Assembly (NCBI RefSeq): GCF_002025665.1
Contig: NZ_CP018786.1
Span: 1,116,001-1,180,000 of the forward strand
Reading direction: 5' to 3'
From: Chryseobacterium indologenes
GTDB taxonomy: Bacteria > Bacteroidota > Bacteroidia > Flavobacteriales > Weeksellaceae
Length of the DNA: 64,000 nucleotides
Positions 44,132-52,916 of this stretch are shown piece by piece. Made by a program: the position numbers and the translations under genes. The notes beneath the pieces were generated by a model. The model was not told where the DNA came from. It made no database searches and saw only the letters and a list, made by a program, of their open reading frames with translations. Position 1 is the first letter of the stretch; each line of letters starts with the position of its first letter.

Positions 44132-45110
44132 TGTTTTTTTATCAATTATTGTCCCAATATATAATGTTGAAAATTATATAGAAAAATGCATTGCCAGTAT
44201 AGTGCAAAATACTTCTGCTAATTTTGAATTGATCCTGGTAATTGATGGCTCTCCAGATAATAGTATCAGTATTTGTAATAAATATAAAAATGTAGATAAA
44301 AGAATTGTCGTCCTGGAAAAAGAAAACGGAGGGCTTTCTGATGCCAGAAATGCGGGATATAAAATAGCGAAAGGGGAATATATTTGGTTTGTGGATGGAG
44401 ATGATTATATTGAAAGTGAAAGTATTGACGTCTTTTTAAAAAAAATTAATACAGAAACAGATATTTTATTATTTAATTATCAGGAAATTTATGAAAATAA
44501 AATTGTCAAATTTGAAAAATTTGAAAATGAAGAAAAAATCAGTGGTCACGATTTGTTGTTAAAATATAATAACTATGGTATTCAGGCGTGGACACAGATC
44601 TATTCAAAAAAATTCTTAGATAAACATCAGATTATATTTGAAAAAGGGGCAATATATGAGGATGTATTATTTAATACACAAGTATATAGTAAAAATCCTG
44701 TTCTGCAGGTTATTGACAATATCTTTGTAAATTATGTACAGAGGGGAGAGTCAATTATGAAGAAAAAACAAACTATAAAAAATATAGAATCAGTATTAAA
44801 AATTTTAGAACTCTATAATAAGAAAGATATAATAGATTTTTTTCCAAAAAAGTTCATAATAAATAGACATCACTATTATTTTAGCCTGTTATTCATTTTT
44901 TTACATAAGAGTAATATGAAAAAAGATGAAATTATGGATCTCTTGAATAATATTAGTACCAAAAACTTTTTTGTTTTTACAAGGCAGTATGATTCTTTTA
45001 TTGTGAAATATATTAAAAGAAAACTATTTCCTTCCCAATCGATTTTTATTTATAAGAACTGGAATTTTATTTTCCTTCTGATAAGGTTGGATAATTTGAT
45101 TAATAGATGA
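44124..45110 (+). CDS. glycosyltransferase family 2
   Basis: A 328-residue GT-A enzyme. The N-terminus LSIIVPIYNVENYIEKCI, the VIDGSPDNS nucleotide-binding stretch, GGLSDARNAG and the DxD-type WFVDGDDYIE are classic GT2 marks. It transfers a sugar to the growing lipid-linked oligosaccharide at the cytoplasmic face. There is no large membrane domain, so the acceptor is probably lipid-linked. It overlaps the genes on both sides (8 and 4 nt). Confidence 0.9.
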   Translation: MNDVFLSIIVPIYNVENYIEKCIASIVQNTSANFELILVIDGSPDNSISICNKYKNVDKRIVVLEKENGGLSDARNAGYKIAKGEYIWFVDGDDYIESESIDVFLKKINTETDILLFNYQEIYENKIVKFEKFENEEKISGHDLLLKYNNYGIQAWTQIYSKKFLDKHQIIFEKGAIYEDVLFNTQVYSKNPVLQVIDNIFVNYVQRGESIMKKKQTIKNIESVLKILELYNKKDIIDFFPKKFIINRHHYYFSLLFIFLHKSNMKKDEIMDLLNNISTKNFFVFTRQYDSFIVKYIKRKLFPSQSIFIYKNWNFIFLLIRLDNLINR

Positions 45111-46309
45111 ATTACTTAAAGAAAAATATAACCCCAATATTAATCATTTCACAAATATTTGGTTTATACGGTGGTATGCTACAGGCACCGAGACTTCTTG
45201 CTATTTTATTTTTACCATTACTGATACAGGATTTAAATAAAAAGCTTATTAAAGGGAAAGAGTATTTATTGTTTTTCTTTTCTTTTATTATGTATTGTGT
45301 ATTGTCAATGTTATTTTTAACATTTAATAATGACCAATCATTAAAAGAGTTTGCATATGCGCTGATAAATTTTATCATTTTCGTTGAAATAGTAAATTTT
45401 AGCAAGTATATAAGTTTAAATAAACTGATAAATGGCTGGGTTATATTTGTATTACTAAGTATTCCAATTGCAATTATAGAAATTAATTTCAATTTACATT
45501 TTTCTAATTCAAAGTTTGGAGATGATACGGTATTAGGAGGTGTGGGAACTCTTAGAAAATATGCAGCTATTACTTTTGGAAATTATAATTTGTATAATCA
45601 CCTTTTGGCGATTTCATTTCCATTTATTTTAGCTAAACTTAAATTTATTTCAAGCAAATTATTTAAAATATTTTATATCCTTTTTATTTTAGCTATTGTT
45701 TGGGTTGTATTAACCAATGCAAGTCGTGGTACTATGCTGTGCTTATTAATATCTACTATTATATATATTATTTTTTATTCCAGCAAGTCAATCAGCAAAA
45801 CCATTATGTACACATTCATTTCAATAATAGCATCTGTTGCAGGGTATATATATGTAATGAATAATGCATCATTTTCTTATTTAAAGACAAGAATAGAACA
45901 AAAAGGACTGGAAGATAATTCTAGGAAGGAAATGATTAATGTGGGTATCGACATGTTTGTGGACTCAAAATTTTTGGGTGTAGGAGCTGGAAACTTTTCT
46001 GATACAGCTAGTAAAATGACAAATAATCCTATCCTGGTACCCCATAATTTATTTATAGAATTACTCTCTCAATACGGGATTGTTGTATTCTTTACATTTC
46101 TTTTATTGTTATTTAAAATTTTTAATCCCAAAAGGATTTTTAAAAAGCGTGAAATTCCAAACTATATTTTATTAGGATCATTACTGGTAATGCCATTAGC
46201 ATTTACAATTAATAGTGTTTATTTAAATAATCCGTACATGTGGATTTGGCTGGCAAGTCTTTATTGTATATCATCATTTTATAAAACGACAACTAAAAAT
46301 GTTAATTGA
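45107..46309 (+). CDS. Wzy-like O-antigen/exopolysaccharide polymerase
   Basis: A 400-residue protein with about 11 membrane helices and a larger periplasmic loop (about residues 245-300). NASRGTMLCLLIS and PHNLFIELLSQYG are typical of the O-antigen ligase/polymerase (Wzy_C) family. It should polymerise repeat units on the periplasmic face, using undecaprenyl-linked blocks flipped by the Wzx-like protein. It overlaps the next gene by 11 nt. Confidence 0.83.
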   Translation: MNYLKKNITPILIISQIFGLYGGMLQAPRLLAILFLPLLIQDLNKKLIKGKEYLLFFFSFIMYCVLSMLFLTFNNDQSLKEFAYALINFIIFVEIVNFSKYISLNKLINGWVIFVLLSIPIAIIEINFNLHFSNSKFGDDTVLGGVGTLRKYAAITFGNYNLYNHLLAISFPFILAKLKFISSKLFKIFYILFILAIVWVVLTNASRGTMLCLLISTIIYIIFYSSKSISKTIMYTFISIIASVAGYIYVMNNASFSYLKTRIEQKGLEDNSRKEMINVGIDMFVDSKFLGVGAGNFSDTASKMTNNPILVPHNLFIELLSQYGIVVFFTFLLLLFKIFNPKRIFKKREIPNYILLGSLLVMPLAFTINSVYLNNPYMWIWLASLYCISSFYKTTTKNVN

Positions 46310-47216
46310 TTATATAGATAGAAAGTATTCATCGTTAAGAAAAATTTCTAAGGCTCAGTCTTTAGCAAGATTTTCTATAAGGAAGTTTTCAAATTTTGTC
46401 TTCCCGATATATCTTAAAAATACTATAAAAGAAGTAGTACTACCCGAAAAAGTGTCGGAAAATATTATCGTGTCACTTACAACATTTCCAGGAAGGATAT
46501 CCAAATTATGGATGGTTGTGGAGTGTATGTTACGCCAAAGTCTGCTGCCAAACAAAATTGTATTGTATCTGGCAAAAGATCAATTTCCGAATGAGTTGAA
46601 AGATATACCAGATAATCTGATCGGTTACTATAAAAAGAAACAATTGGAAATAAGATTTGTAGATGAAGATTTAAGGTCTCATAAAAAATATTACTATGCC
46701 TTTAAGGAATATCAAAATGATGTTATCATAACCATAGATGATGATATTTTTTATCCGTCAAATATCATTAAAGACTTAATGGATTTACATGCAAAATTTC
46801 CTGATGCAATTTGTTGTCATAGAGCCCATAAAATCGTAAGAAATGATGATAATACAATAAGCAAATATTCCAACTGGAAAAAAGTTTTTGGAAATTTTGG
46901 ACCGGCATTTGATCTATTTCACACAAGTGGGGGAGGAACTTTGTATAAGACTAACTTTTTTAGTGAAGAAGTTTTAAACAAAAATGCTTTTGTCAGCTTA
47001 TGTTTTATGGCAGACGATGTCTGGCTGAATACGATGGCTCAGTTGAATAAGACAAAGACCGTGAAATCCAATTATTTTTCAAACTTAATTCCCATTGAAA
47101 ATAAAAATTCCCTCTTTAAGCTAAGTCAGGAAAACGTGGCGGATGGAGGTAATGATAAGCAGTTACAGAATCTGATTCAAAATTATAATATTAATAATTA
47201 TGAAATATTTAAGTGA
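46299..47216 (+). CDS. glycosyltransferase (GT-A, DDD motif)
   Basis: A 305-residue protein. IIVSLTTFPGRISKLWMVVE (residues about 53-72), a VITIDDDIFYPSNI metal-binding stretch and FHTSGGGTLYKTNFF are typical of a small family of glycosyltransferases common in capsule loci. The sugar specificity is unknown. It overlaps the polymerase gene by 11 nt and the next secreted-protein gene by 17 nt, the longest overlap in the locus. Confidence 0.8.
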   Translation: MLIDYIDRKYSSLRKISKAQSLARFSIRKFSNFVFPIYLKNTIKEVVLPEKVSENIIVSLTTFPGRISKLWMVVECMLRQSLLPNKIVLYLAKDQFPNELKDIPDNLIGYYKKKQLEIRFVDEDLRSHKKYYYAFKEYQNDVIITIDDDIFYPSNIIKDLMDLHAKFPDAICCHRAHKIVRNDDNTISKYSNWKKVFGNFGPAFDLFHTSGGGTLYKTNFFSEEVLNKNAFVSLCFMADDVWLNTMAQLNKTKTVKSNYFSNLIPIENKNSLFKLSQENVADGGNDKQLQNLIQNYNINNYEIFK

Positions 47217-48300
47217 TTTTATAAAGCTTAGTGCGTTATTATTATTTAGCTTTTCTTTTGCTCAGCAAAACAGAGTAAGCAGGTATAATGCAGATATGCA
47301 GGCATCCAAAAGTTATGGTTTGCAGAAAATGGAACTGTCATCGAAGAGTAAAAATACTTACGATTTCATGGCATTAGGATATTTTATCAATGCAAATAAC
47401 AATATGTATCTTAAAACAAAAGATAAAAAATACATTGATACTAATATTTCTGTCATAAAACCAATCCTGATTGATACCAATTCAAATACCTCATACCAAA
47501 AAAATGGCTGGGTGATGAATGTAGCAAAAGGAAATCAGAATGCAGCAGTGAACGGGCAGGAACATTTAATTTCAGAAGGCTATTTTTTCAGATACATCGG
47601 TGAGTTTTTGGATATTCTAGCCAAGAATAAATTATATACGAATTATCAACCGGCGATAGAAAGTGGTTTAAAATATTCCTTCGATAAATGGAAAGCCAGA
47701 AGCTTCAGTCAATATGGAGATTATTCATTATTGTTTCATCAAAGGCTTCATACAGGAGCAAACTGGGCTGTTGTTGCACTCTATCTCATGAAATATGACG
47801 AATCTGAAAAAAATTCATATGCCTTATTTGTAAATCAGTTTGATCAGCAGCTGAAAAAAGCGTTGGTTTTAAACAAGAGCGCAGGTAGCGTTTTGTATTA
47901 CACGTGGAACAGTACATATCCTGATACTTTTTGTAAGGCGTTACAGAAAATTAAAAATTATAAACCGGTTGTACAGGATGTATCGCATGGAAATCATGTC
48001 GTATTATATTTAATAAAGGCAAAAGAACTGGGAAATGCCAATTGGGCTGACTTTAATTTCAGTTACCTCTGCAATACCTTGAAGCTTAAGATTCTTAAAG
48101 GAAGCAGTATTGCCGATAATGTAGATGGCTCTACAGATCCAAGTGTACAGAATACGGGATGGAAAATATCGGATGGCTGGATGAAACTTATCTATTTTGA
48201 TACAAGTTTATATCCTTTAGTCGAAAAAAACCTTGCAAATTATAGTAATAAAATTAACAACTCTTCTTTAGAGCTGCAGTTTAATTCAATTTATCCATAA
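47200..48300 (+). CDS. secreted protein, possible (alpha/alpha) toroid lyase or hydrolase
   Basis: A 366-residue protein with a signal peptide (about residues 1-21, ending FSFAQ). The rest is helix-rich and full of aromatic residues, with Trp/His/Asp-rich motifs such as RLHTGANWAVVALYL and VQDVSHGNHVVLYL, which recall the alpha/alpha-toroid fold of polysaccharide lyases and glycosidases. I see no confirmed catalytic motif. Inside an export locus it could trim, depolymerise or epimerise the polymer. It overlaps the upstream glycosyltransferase gene by 17 nt and touches the next gene by one base. Confidence 0.6.
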   Translation: MKYLSDFIKLSALLLFSFSFAQQNRVSRYNADMQASKSYGLQKMELSSKSKNTYDFMALGYFINANNNMYLKTKDKKYIDTNISVIKPILIDTNSNTSYQKNGWVMNVAKGNQNAAVNGQEHLISEGYFFRYIGEFLDILAKNKLYTNYQPAIESGLKYSFDKWKARSFSQYGDYSLLFHQRLHTGANWAVVALYLMKYDESEKNSYALFVNQFDQQLKKALVLNKSAGSVLYYTWNSTYPDTFCKALQKIKNYKPVVQDVSHGNHVVLYLIKAKELGNANWADFNFSYLCNTLKLKILKGSSIADNVDGSTDPSVQNTGWKISDGWMKLIYFDTSLYPLVEKNLANYSNKINNSSLELQFNSIYP

Positions 48301-49433
48301 TGATACTTCACATTACAAACGATTACTCAGGATCTACAGTTTATAAAAATTTAGTGAGGGAGCTGGATAATAACGGGCTAGAGCAGATTGTATATAATCC
48401 ATTTCGAGAATCTTCCAGAATAGGGAAAAATAAAATAGATTTTAAAAGTACCCGCTCACAGATTATCTACAGCCATATTTTATCAAAATATGCAGATCGG
48501 GTTTTGTATAAGAAAAAAATTAAAAAAATAGTACAAGACATTGAAGCAAAAGTAGACCTCAAGACCGTCAAATTTATTCATGCTCACACATGGTATAGCG
48601 ATGGCGGAGTGGCCTATGAGCTTCATAAAAAATATAATATCCCATACATATTGGCAGTGCGCAATACGGATCTTAATGTGTTTTTGAAGTATTTTCTTCA
48701 CGAAAGAGGCTACGGACAAAAAATACTTCAGAATGCAAATAAGATCATAACCATTTCTGCAGTCTATAAAAAAAGAATGCTTGAAGATTCACGCCTGTCT
48801 CATATCATGAGCGATGTACAGCAAAAACTAATGGTAATTCCAAATGGTGTAGACCCTTTCTGGATAGAATCAAAGGTTATGAACAGGAAAATTGTTGAGA
48901 ATGAAAAAAGCATTCAGTTGCTTTATATAGGGAAATTCAATAAAGGCAAAAATGTCTTTAACCTTATTAATGCTGTTAAGAATCATAATCACAAAATTCA
49001 GAATAGGATAAAATTAACACTGATTGGAGGAGGAGGAAATGACGAGAAAAGAATCCTGGATTCTATTAAAAACGATCATTCCTTTGAGTTTGTAGGAAAA
49101 GTAGACAGCCTGCCTGTTCTAAAATCCTATTACGAACGAAGTGACTTCTTTACAATGCCTTCCAAAGCAGAAACTTTTGGCCTGGTCTATATAGAAGCGC
49201 TTCTGCAGGGCTTACCGGTAATGTACACGCAAAATGAAGGGATCGACGGTTTTTATGATGATTCTATTGGAGAAAAAGTGGAAGACACCTCTGTTTCTGC
49301 TATCGAACGAGGGCTTGAACGGTTAATCCAAAAACGAAATCATTATAGTTTTGATATTGAACAATTGTTAGAAAATCATGACTGGAAGAGAATAGCTGAA
49401 GTATATCAACAATTATATATAGAAAAAAAATAA
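48300..49433 (+). CDS. glycosyltransferase family 4
   Basis: A 377-residue GT-B retaining enzyme. N-terminal FIHAHTWYSDGGVAYELHKK, the middle IPNGVDPFW and YIGKFNKGKNV, and the sugar-binding EX7E pattern in MPSKAETFGLVYIEALLQG are typical GT4 features. It uses a nucleotide sugar to extend the repeat unit in the cytoplasm. Its ATG shares one base with the preceding stop. The exact donor is unknown. Confidence 0.9.
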   Translation: MILHITNDYSGSTVYKNLVRELDNNGLEQIVYNPFRESSRIGKNKIDFKSTRSQIIYSHILSKYADRVLYKKKIKKIVQDIEAKVDLKTVKFIHAHTWYSDGGVAYELHKKYNIPYILAVRNTDLNVFLKYFLHERGYGQKILQNANKIITISAVYKKRMLEDSRLSHIMSDVQQKLMVIPNGVDPFWIESKVMNRKIVENEKSIQLLYIGKFNKGKNVFNLINAVKNHNHKIQNRIKLTLIGGGGNDEKRILDSIKNDHSFEFVGKVDSLPVLKSYYERSDFFTMPSKAETFGLVYIEALLQGLPVMYTQNEGIDGFYDDSIGEKVEDTSVSAIERGLERLIQKRNHYSFDIEQLLENHDWKRIAEVYQQLYIEKK

Positions 49434-50620
49434 TGAATATATTATACATCCACCAATATTTCGTAACTCCTCAGGAGCCAGGAGGAACAAGATCGTACTG
49501 GCTGGCACAAGAACTTATTAAAAATGGGCATAAAGTTACCATGCTCACCTCATCATCCAAATTTTCAGAGGATATTAAAATTGTAGAAATTGATGGTATT
49601 GAAGTCGTTTATATAAAGGAAGACTACGACCAGAATATGAGTGTTTCAAGAAGGTTAAAGGCTTTCTTGAAATTTATGTACAAATCATCTGTGCTAGGAT
49701 TGAAACAGAAAGATATCGATTTGGTGATTGCTACATCTACTCCTCTTACAATAGGTATTCCGGCACTTATATTAAAGTGGTTTAAAAAGAAGCCTTTTGT
49801 TTTTGAAGTAAGAGACCTCTGGCCGGAGGTGCCAATACAGATGGGAGCCATAAAAAACAGTTGGACAATAAAAACGACACGTCTGCTGGAAAAAGTGATT
49901 TATAAAAATGCTTCCCGTGTTATTGCACTTTCTCCCGGTATGCAGGCCGGAGTGGTAAAATATATTCCAAAAGAAAAAACATCCATGATTCCTAATATGG
50001 CTAAAATGGACGAATTCTGGCCTAGGGGAAAAAATGATCAACTGATGGAAAAGCTCGGCTTAAAAAAAGATTCCTTCAAAATAGTTCACTTTGGTTCTCT
50101 GGGATTGGCAAATGGTGCTCAGACAATTGTTGAATCCGCCAAATTATTAAACAATAGAGAAGATATAGAATTTTTGTTTGTAGGAGGAGGGTCTACCGAA
50201 AAAGATTTGGTAGATGAAGTAGAGAAAAACAACCTTAAAAATGTGAAATTTCTCGGAAAGTTCCCTATGACTGACGTATCCGAGATTGTCAATTTTTCGG
50301 ATGTTTCGATGATTTCCTTTTTGGATATCCCGATTTTGTATACCAACTCTCCAAACAAGCTTTTCGATTCGTTGTCTGCAGGAAAACCAATTATTGTAAA
50401 CTCTGCAGGATGGACGAAAGACATAGCCGAAAAATACCATTGCGGATATTATGTAAATCCAAACCGTCCTGAAGAGCTTGTACAAAAAGTACTCTATCTG
50501 AAAGACAATCCTGAATTGGTAAAGGAAATGGGACAGAATGCAAGGGAATTGGCCGAAACAGTTTATGACAAATCCATTTTGTGTAAAAAATTTGTTGAAG
50601 TTATCGAGCAAACAGAATAA
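49433..50620 (+). CDS. WbuB-like glycosyltransferase family 4
   Basis: A 395-residue GT-B enzyme. The N-terminus ILYIHQYFVTPQEPGGTRSY and VFEVRDLWPEVPIQMGAI are the marks of the WbuB group, whose studied member transfers N-acetyl-L-fucosamine. The C-terminal half has the usual NSPNKLFDSLSAGKPIIVNS. Together with the 4-keto-6-deoxy sugar made by the WbpM-type enzyme, a FucNAc-like donor is plausible, but no FnlB/FnlC epimerase is seen here. It is the last gene of the locus. Confidence 0.87.
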   Translation: MNILYIHQYFVTPQEPGGTRSYWLAQELIKNGHKVTMLTSSSKFSEDIKIVEIDGIEVVYIKEDYDQNMSVSRRLKAFLKFMYKSSVLGLKQKDIDLVIATSTPLTIGIPALILKWFKKKPFVFEVRDLWPEVPIQMGAIKNSWTIKTTRLLEKVIYKNASRVIALSPGMQAGVVKYIPKEKTSMIPNMAKMDEFWPRGKNDQLMEKLGLKKDSFKIVHFGSLGLANGAQTIVESAKLLNNREDIEFLFVGGGSTEKDLVDEVEKNNLKNVKFLGKFPMTDVSEIVNFSDVSMISFLDIPILYTNSPNKLFDSLSAGKPIIVNSAGWTKDIAEKYHCGYYVNPNRPEELVQKVLYLKDNPELVKEMGQNARELAETVYDKSILCKKFVEVIEQTE

Positions 50621-50846
50621 ATGATCAAGAGAAAGAATCTATTGATGTACAAATGATAGATAACGGGTCATCTTAGAATTTAAAGTAACAAGAATGTTGA
50701 TTTTGTGTGTGTTTTTATAATCGACTTTCCTAAATTTTCTAAGTAAAATAGGGCAGAATAGTATTAACTGCAGCTATATATTGAAATTTTTATATTTGAC
50801 AATCTGTATCTTAACAATAGCTTTGAAAGAAAAGAAATACGTTTCT
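50621..50846. other. gene-free AT-rich stretch ending the exopolysaccharide locus
   Basis: No ORF, no hairpin terminator that I can see, and no transposase remnant. It leads into the promoter of the fifth tRNA-Asp. Confidence 0.4.
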
Positions 50847-50876
50847 TTGGAAAATTTAAAAAAAGCTATATATTTG
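50847..50876 (+). promoter_or_regulatory. promoter of the single tRNA-Asp (TTG-N19-TATATTTG)
   Basis: TTG at 50847-50849 and TATATTTG at 50869-50876 with 19 nt between, the same geometry as at the tRNA array. The tRNA begins 34 nt later. Confidence 0.8.
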
Positions 50877-50910
50877 CACCAGTTAAAAAGCAAATGCTAC
50901 CTTAAAAATT

Positions 50911-50984
50911 GATCCGGTAGTTCAGCTGGTTAGAATGCCGCCCTGTCACGGCGGAGGTCGCGGGTTCGAGTCCCGTCCGGATCG
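50911..50984 (+). tRNA. tRNA-Asp (GTC), copy 5
   Basis: Identical over 74 nt to the four copies at 33083-33473, but 17.4 kb away on the other side of the exopolysaccharide locus. The five bases just before it (AAATT) also match the array spacers. Confidence 0.96.
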
Positions 50985-50985
50985 C

Positions 50986-51021
50986 AAAAAGTCTTCTAGA
51001 AATAGAAGACTTTTTTATTTT
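50986..51021 (+). terminator. terminator after the fifth tRNA-Asp
   Basis: Stem AAAAGTCTTCT / AGAAGACTTTT with loop AGAAAT, followed by T residues. Confidence 0.85.
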
Positions 51022-51027
51022 CCCTTA

Positions 51028-51168
51028 TTGATAAACAGATTGGAAATAATAACCGATTCTTATCAGAAGGGATGCAGAGGTGGTGCAAGATGGCATCAGG
51101 ATGTTTATCGCTTTGGTAAAAACGGGACTTTAGAATGGATTTCTACAAAAGAAAATACGGGCGAATAA
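51028..51168 (+). pseudogene. small coding fragment, possible gene relic or short ORF
   Basis: An open frame without ATG ends in CRGGARWHQDVYRFGKNG, then TLEWISTKENTGE and a TAA. The amino-acid make-up (Trp, His, Tyr, Arg-rich) is protein-like and unlike random AT-rich DNA. Only a TTG at 51028 could start it, giving 46 residues. It may be the 3' end of a lost gene at the tRNA edge. I do not recognise the family. The remaining gap to 51336 is AT-rich and empty. Confidence 0.35.
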
Positions 51169-51351
51169 TGCTTTTTTTAATTCTGGGAATACCTTTAAAA
51201 CCTATGTTTTTTTTGAAATTGTAAATTATAACTCCTCATTTACAGTGATAAAGCCTCCGTTTTTTTACGGTATTTTTAAGAATGTCTTTTAGGATTCAAA
51301 TTTAGGTCTGATATTTGTACTGGGTAGCCAAACTAAATGGCCGATTTATTT

Positions 51352-52392
51352 ATGAAAAACATATCTGTGAAAAAATTCTTTTTTTATGCCTGTTTATGTG
51401 CTTTTTCTCTGGTTTCCTGTAAAAAGGAAATAGAAAAAATAAGTGATACTTTTAAAGATACCGTTTCTTCTTCGGAAGTTCCGGAGGTAGAAAAGGATTC
51501 TATAAAGAAAGATTCTGTTCCTGTCGTTAAAAAAGAATCTGTTCCGCCTGTCATGCAGGAGAACGGTTTTTATAATGCCTTTGTTCTTCCAAAAGATAAA
51601 AAAATGCGTGATTCTATTTACGCAGAATTCAGCAAGAAATATAGTGTAGAAGAAAGAACAGCTATTTTAGCCTTAAACAGATTAGATTCTAAAAGTAAAT
51701 GGAATGCCGACACCTTGGTAGTTCCTGCGAAAATAGATACCACACTGATGGCCTACTCACCGTTTCCAATGCAGCTGGATGTATTAAGCGGAGTGAAAAA
51801 GTTTGTCATTTTCTCATATCCTATACAGGCTTTTGCCGTATACTCTAATGGAAGCCTTGTAAAATGGGGCCCAACAAGTATGGGTAAAAAAGCAGCCCAA
51901 ACTACAAGAGGACTTACCTTTGCCAACTGGAAAAAGAAACTGGCTATTTCCACCGTGAGCAGCGAATGGAAACTTCCTTATAACTTTAATATTCATAACA
52001 TTGGCGGAATCGGATGGCATGAGTATACGCTTCCCGGATATCCTGCTTCACATTCATGTTTACGATTGCTGAGAAAAGATGCCCAATGGTTGTATTCCTA
52101 TGCAGATACCTGGATTTTGAATCCGGGTGGTGCTACTACTAAAGCCAGAGGTACAGCAGTAATGGTATTCGGAGATTATAAATGGGGAGGAAGAAAACCA
52201 TGGAGAAATCTTTTGGATGATCCTAATGCCAACAATATTTCCGTTGAAGAATTGACGAAACTCTTAGAACCGGATGTTCCGAAAATGCTAAAAGAACAAA
52301 GCAACAGAGAAAAAGTAGCGGATTCTATCAAAGCAGCAAAAGCAGCAGCTCCTATTCAAAATGAAAAGCCTGCAGAACCCCTGTCTAATTAA
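51352..52392 (+). CDS. L,D-transpeptidase (YkuD) lipoprotein
   Basis: A 346-residue lipoprotein. The lipobox is AFSLVSC (Cys19 from the ATG at 51352; another ATG five codons earlier is less likely). The catalytic YkuD domain holds YPIQAFAVYSNGSLVKWGPT and the HEYTLPGYPASHSCLRLL motif, with catalytic Cys236 in HSCLR. It forms or edits 3-3 peptidoglycan cross-links, or attaches proteins to the wall, on the periplasmic side of the outer membrane. An acidic/Ser-rich linker follows the lipobox and a Lys/Ala-rich tail ends the protein. It is a single gene. Confidence 0.9.
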   Translation: MKNISVKKFFFYACLCAFSLVSCKKEIEKISDTFKDTVSSSEVPEVEKDSIKKDSVPVVKKESVPPVMQENGFYNAFVLPKDKKMRDSIYAEFSKKYSVEERTAILALNRLDSKSKWNADTLVVPAKIDTTLMAYSPFPMQLDVLSGVKKFVIFSYPIQAFAVYSNGSLVKWGPTSMGKKAAQTTRGLTFANWKKKLAISTVSSEWKLPYNFNIHNIGGIGWHEYTLPGYPASHSCLRLLRKDAQWLYSYADTWILNPGGATTKARGTAVMVFGDYKWGGRKPWRNLLDDPNANNISVEELTKLLEPDVPKMLKEQSNREKVADSIKAAKAAAPIQNEKPAEPLSN

Positions 52393-52912
52393 TTTTTTTT
52401 TCAAATTGTAAAGTAGATTCTTCAGCAAACTTTCTAAGTTTAAGCATTTCCTCTTTACCTTTATGCTGGCCGAATCTGGCGGCAATATAAGTAAGAAGAA
52501 TAAATAATAACATGATAAAAGAAGCGCTCAGTGCCCAAGGGTATTCGGCGCTTTTTATTTGCTTTTCTACGTAATACATCGTGAAAAAGGTCATCCAGAG
52601 AATAGAAAAAGAAAAATACAGGAACATAAAGAATGTCCATACAGCAGAACTAGGACCAAACACTCCACGTATTGCTATATGCTCATCCTCCATTTCTATC
52701 CGTAAAGCAAGGCTGGGTTTCCAGTAATTATCATATTCTGTTTTTACCCAGATAGTAGCCACTTCTTTATTGATATTGCCTGAGAATTCATCTTTATGCT
52801 CTTCCATATATTTTTTCAGATTTTCAGCATACTCTTCCTTGGTAAGATGAGTAAACATTTTAAACCGGGGTCTGGTTCTTATCCTGTCTAAAGTGGTTTC
52901 TTCGGTATTCAT
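52385..52912 (-). CDS. membrane protein of unknown function
   Basis: A 175-residue protein. A soluble N-terminal region (about residues 1-85, with LTKEEYAENLKKYMEEHKDE) is followed by two membrane helices (WTFFMFLYFSFSILWMTFF and ALSASFIMLLFILLTYIAA) and a basic tail. No known domain is recognised. Its stop overlaps the 3' end of the L,D-transpeptidase gene by 8 nt in convergent orientation. It is 4 nt from the aspartyl-protease gene, so the two are probably co-transcribed. Confidence 0.65.
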   Translation of the reverse strand: MNTEETTLDRIRTRPRFKMFTHLTKEEYAENLKKYMEEHKDEFSGNINKEVATIWVKTEYDNYWKPSLALRIEMEDEHIAIRGVFGPSSAVWTFFMFLYFSFSILWMTFFTMYYVEKQIKSAEYPWALSASFIMLLFILLTYIAARFGQHKGKEEMLKLRKFAEESTLQFEKKIN

Positions 52913-52916
52913 ATTG

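Noticed and set aside
33083..50984. Integrative element inserted at a tRNA gene
   Set aside because: No integrase, excisionase, relaxase or conjugation gene is present, and both flanking tRNAs are complete with their own promoters. Only recombination between repeats is proposed.
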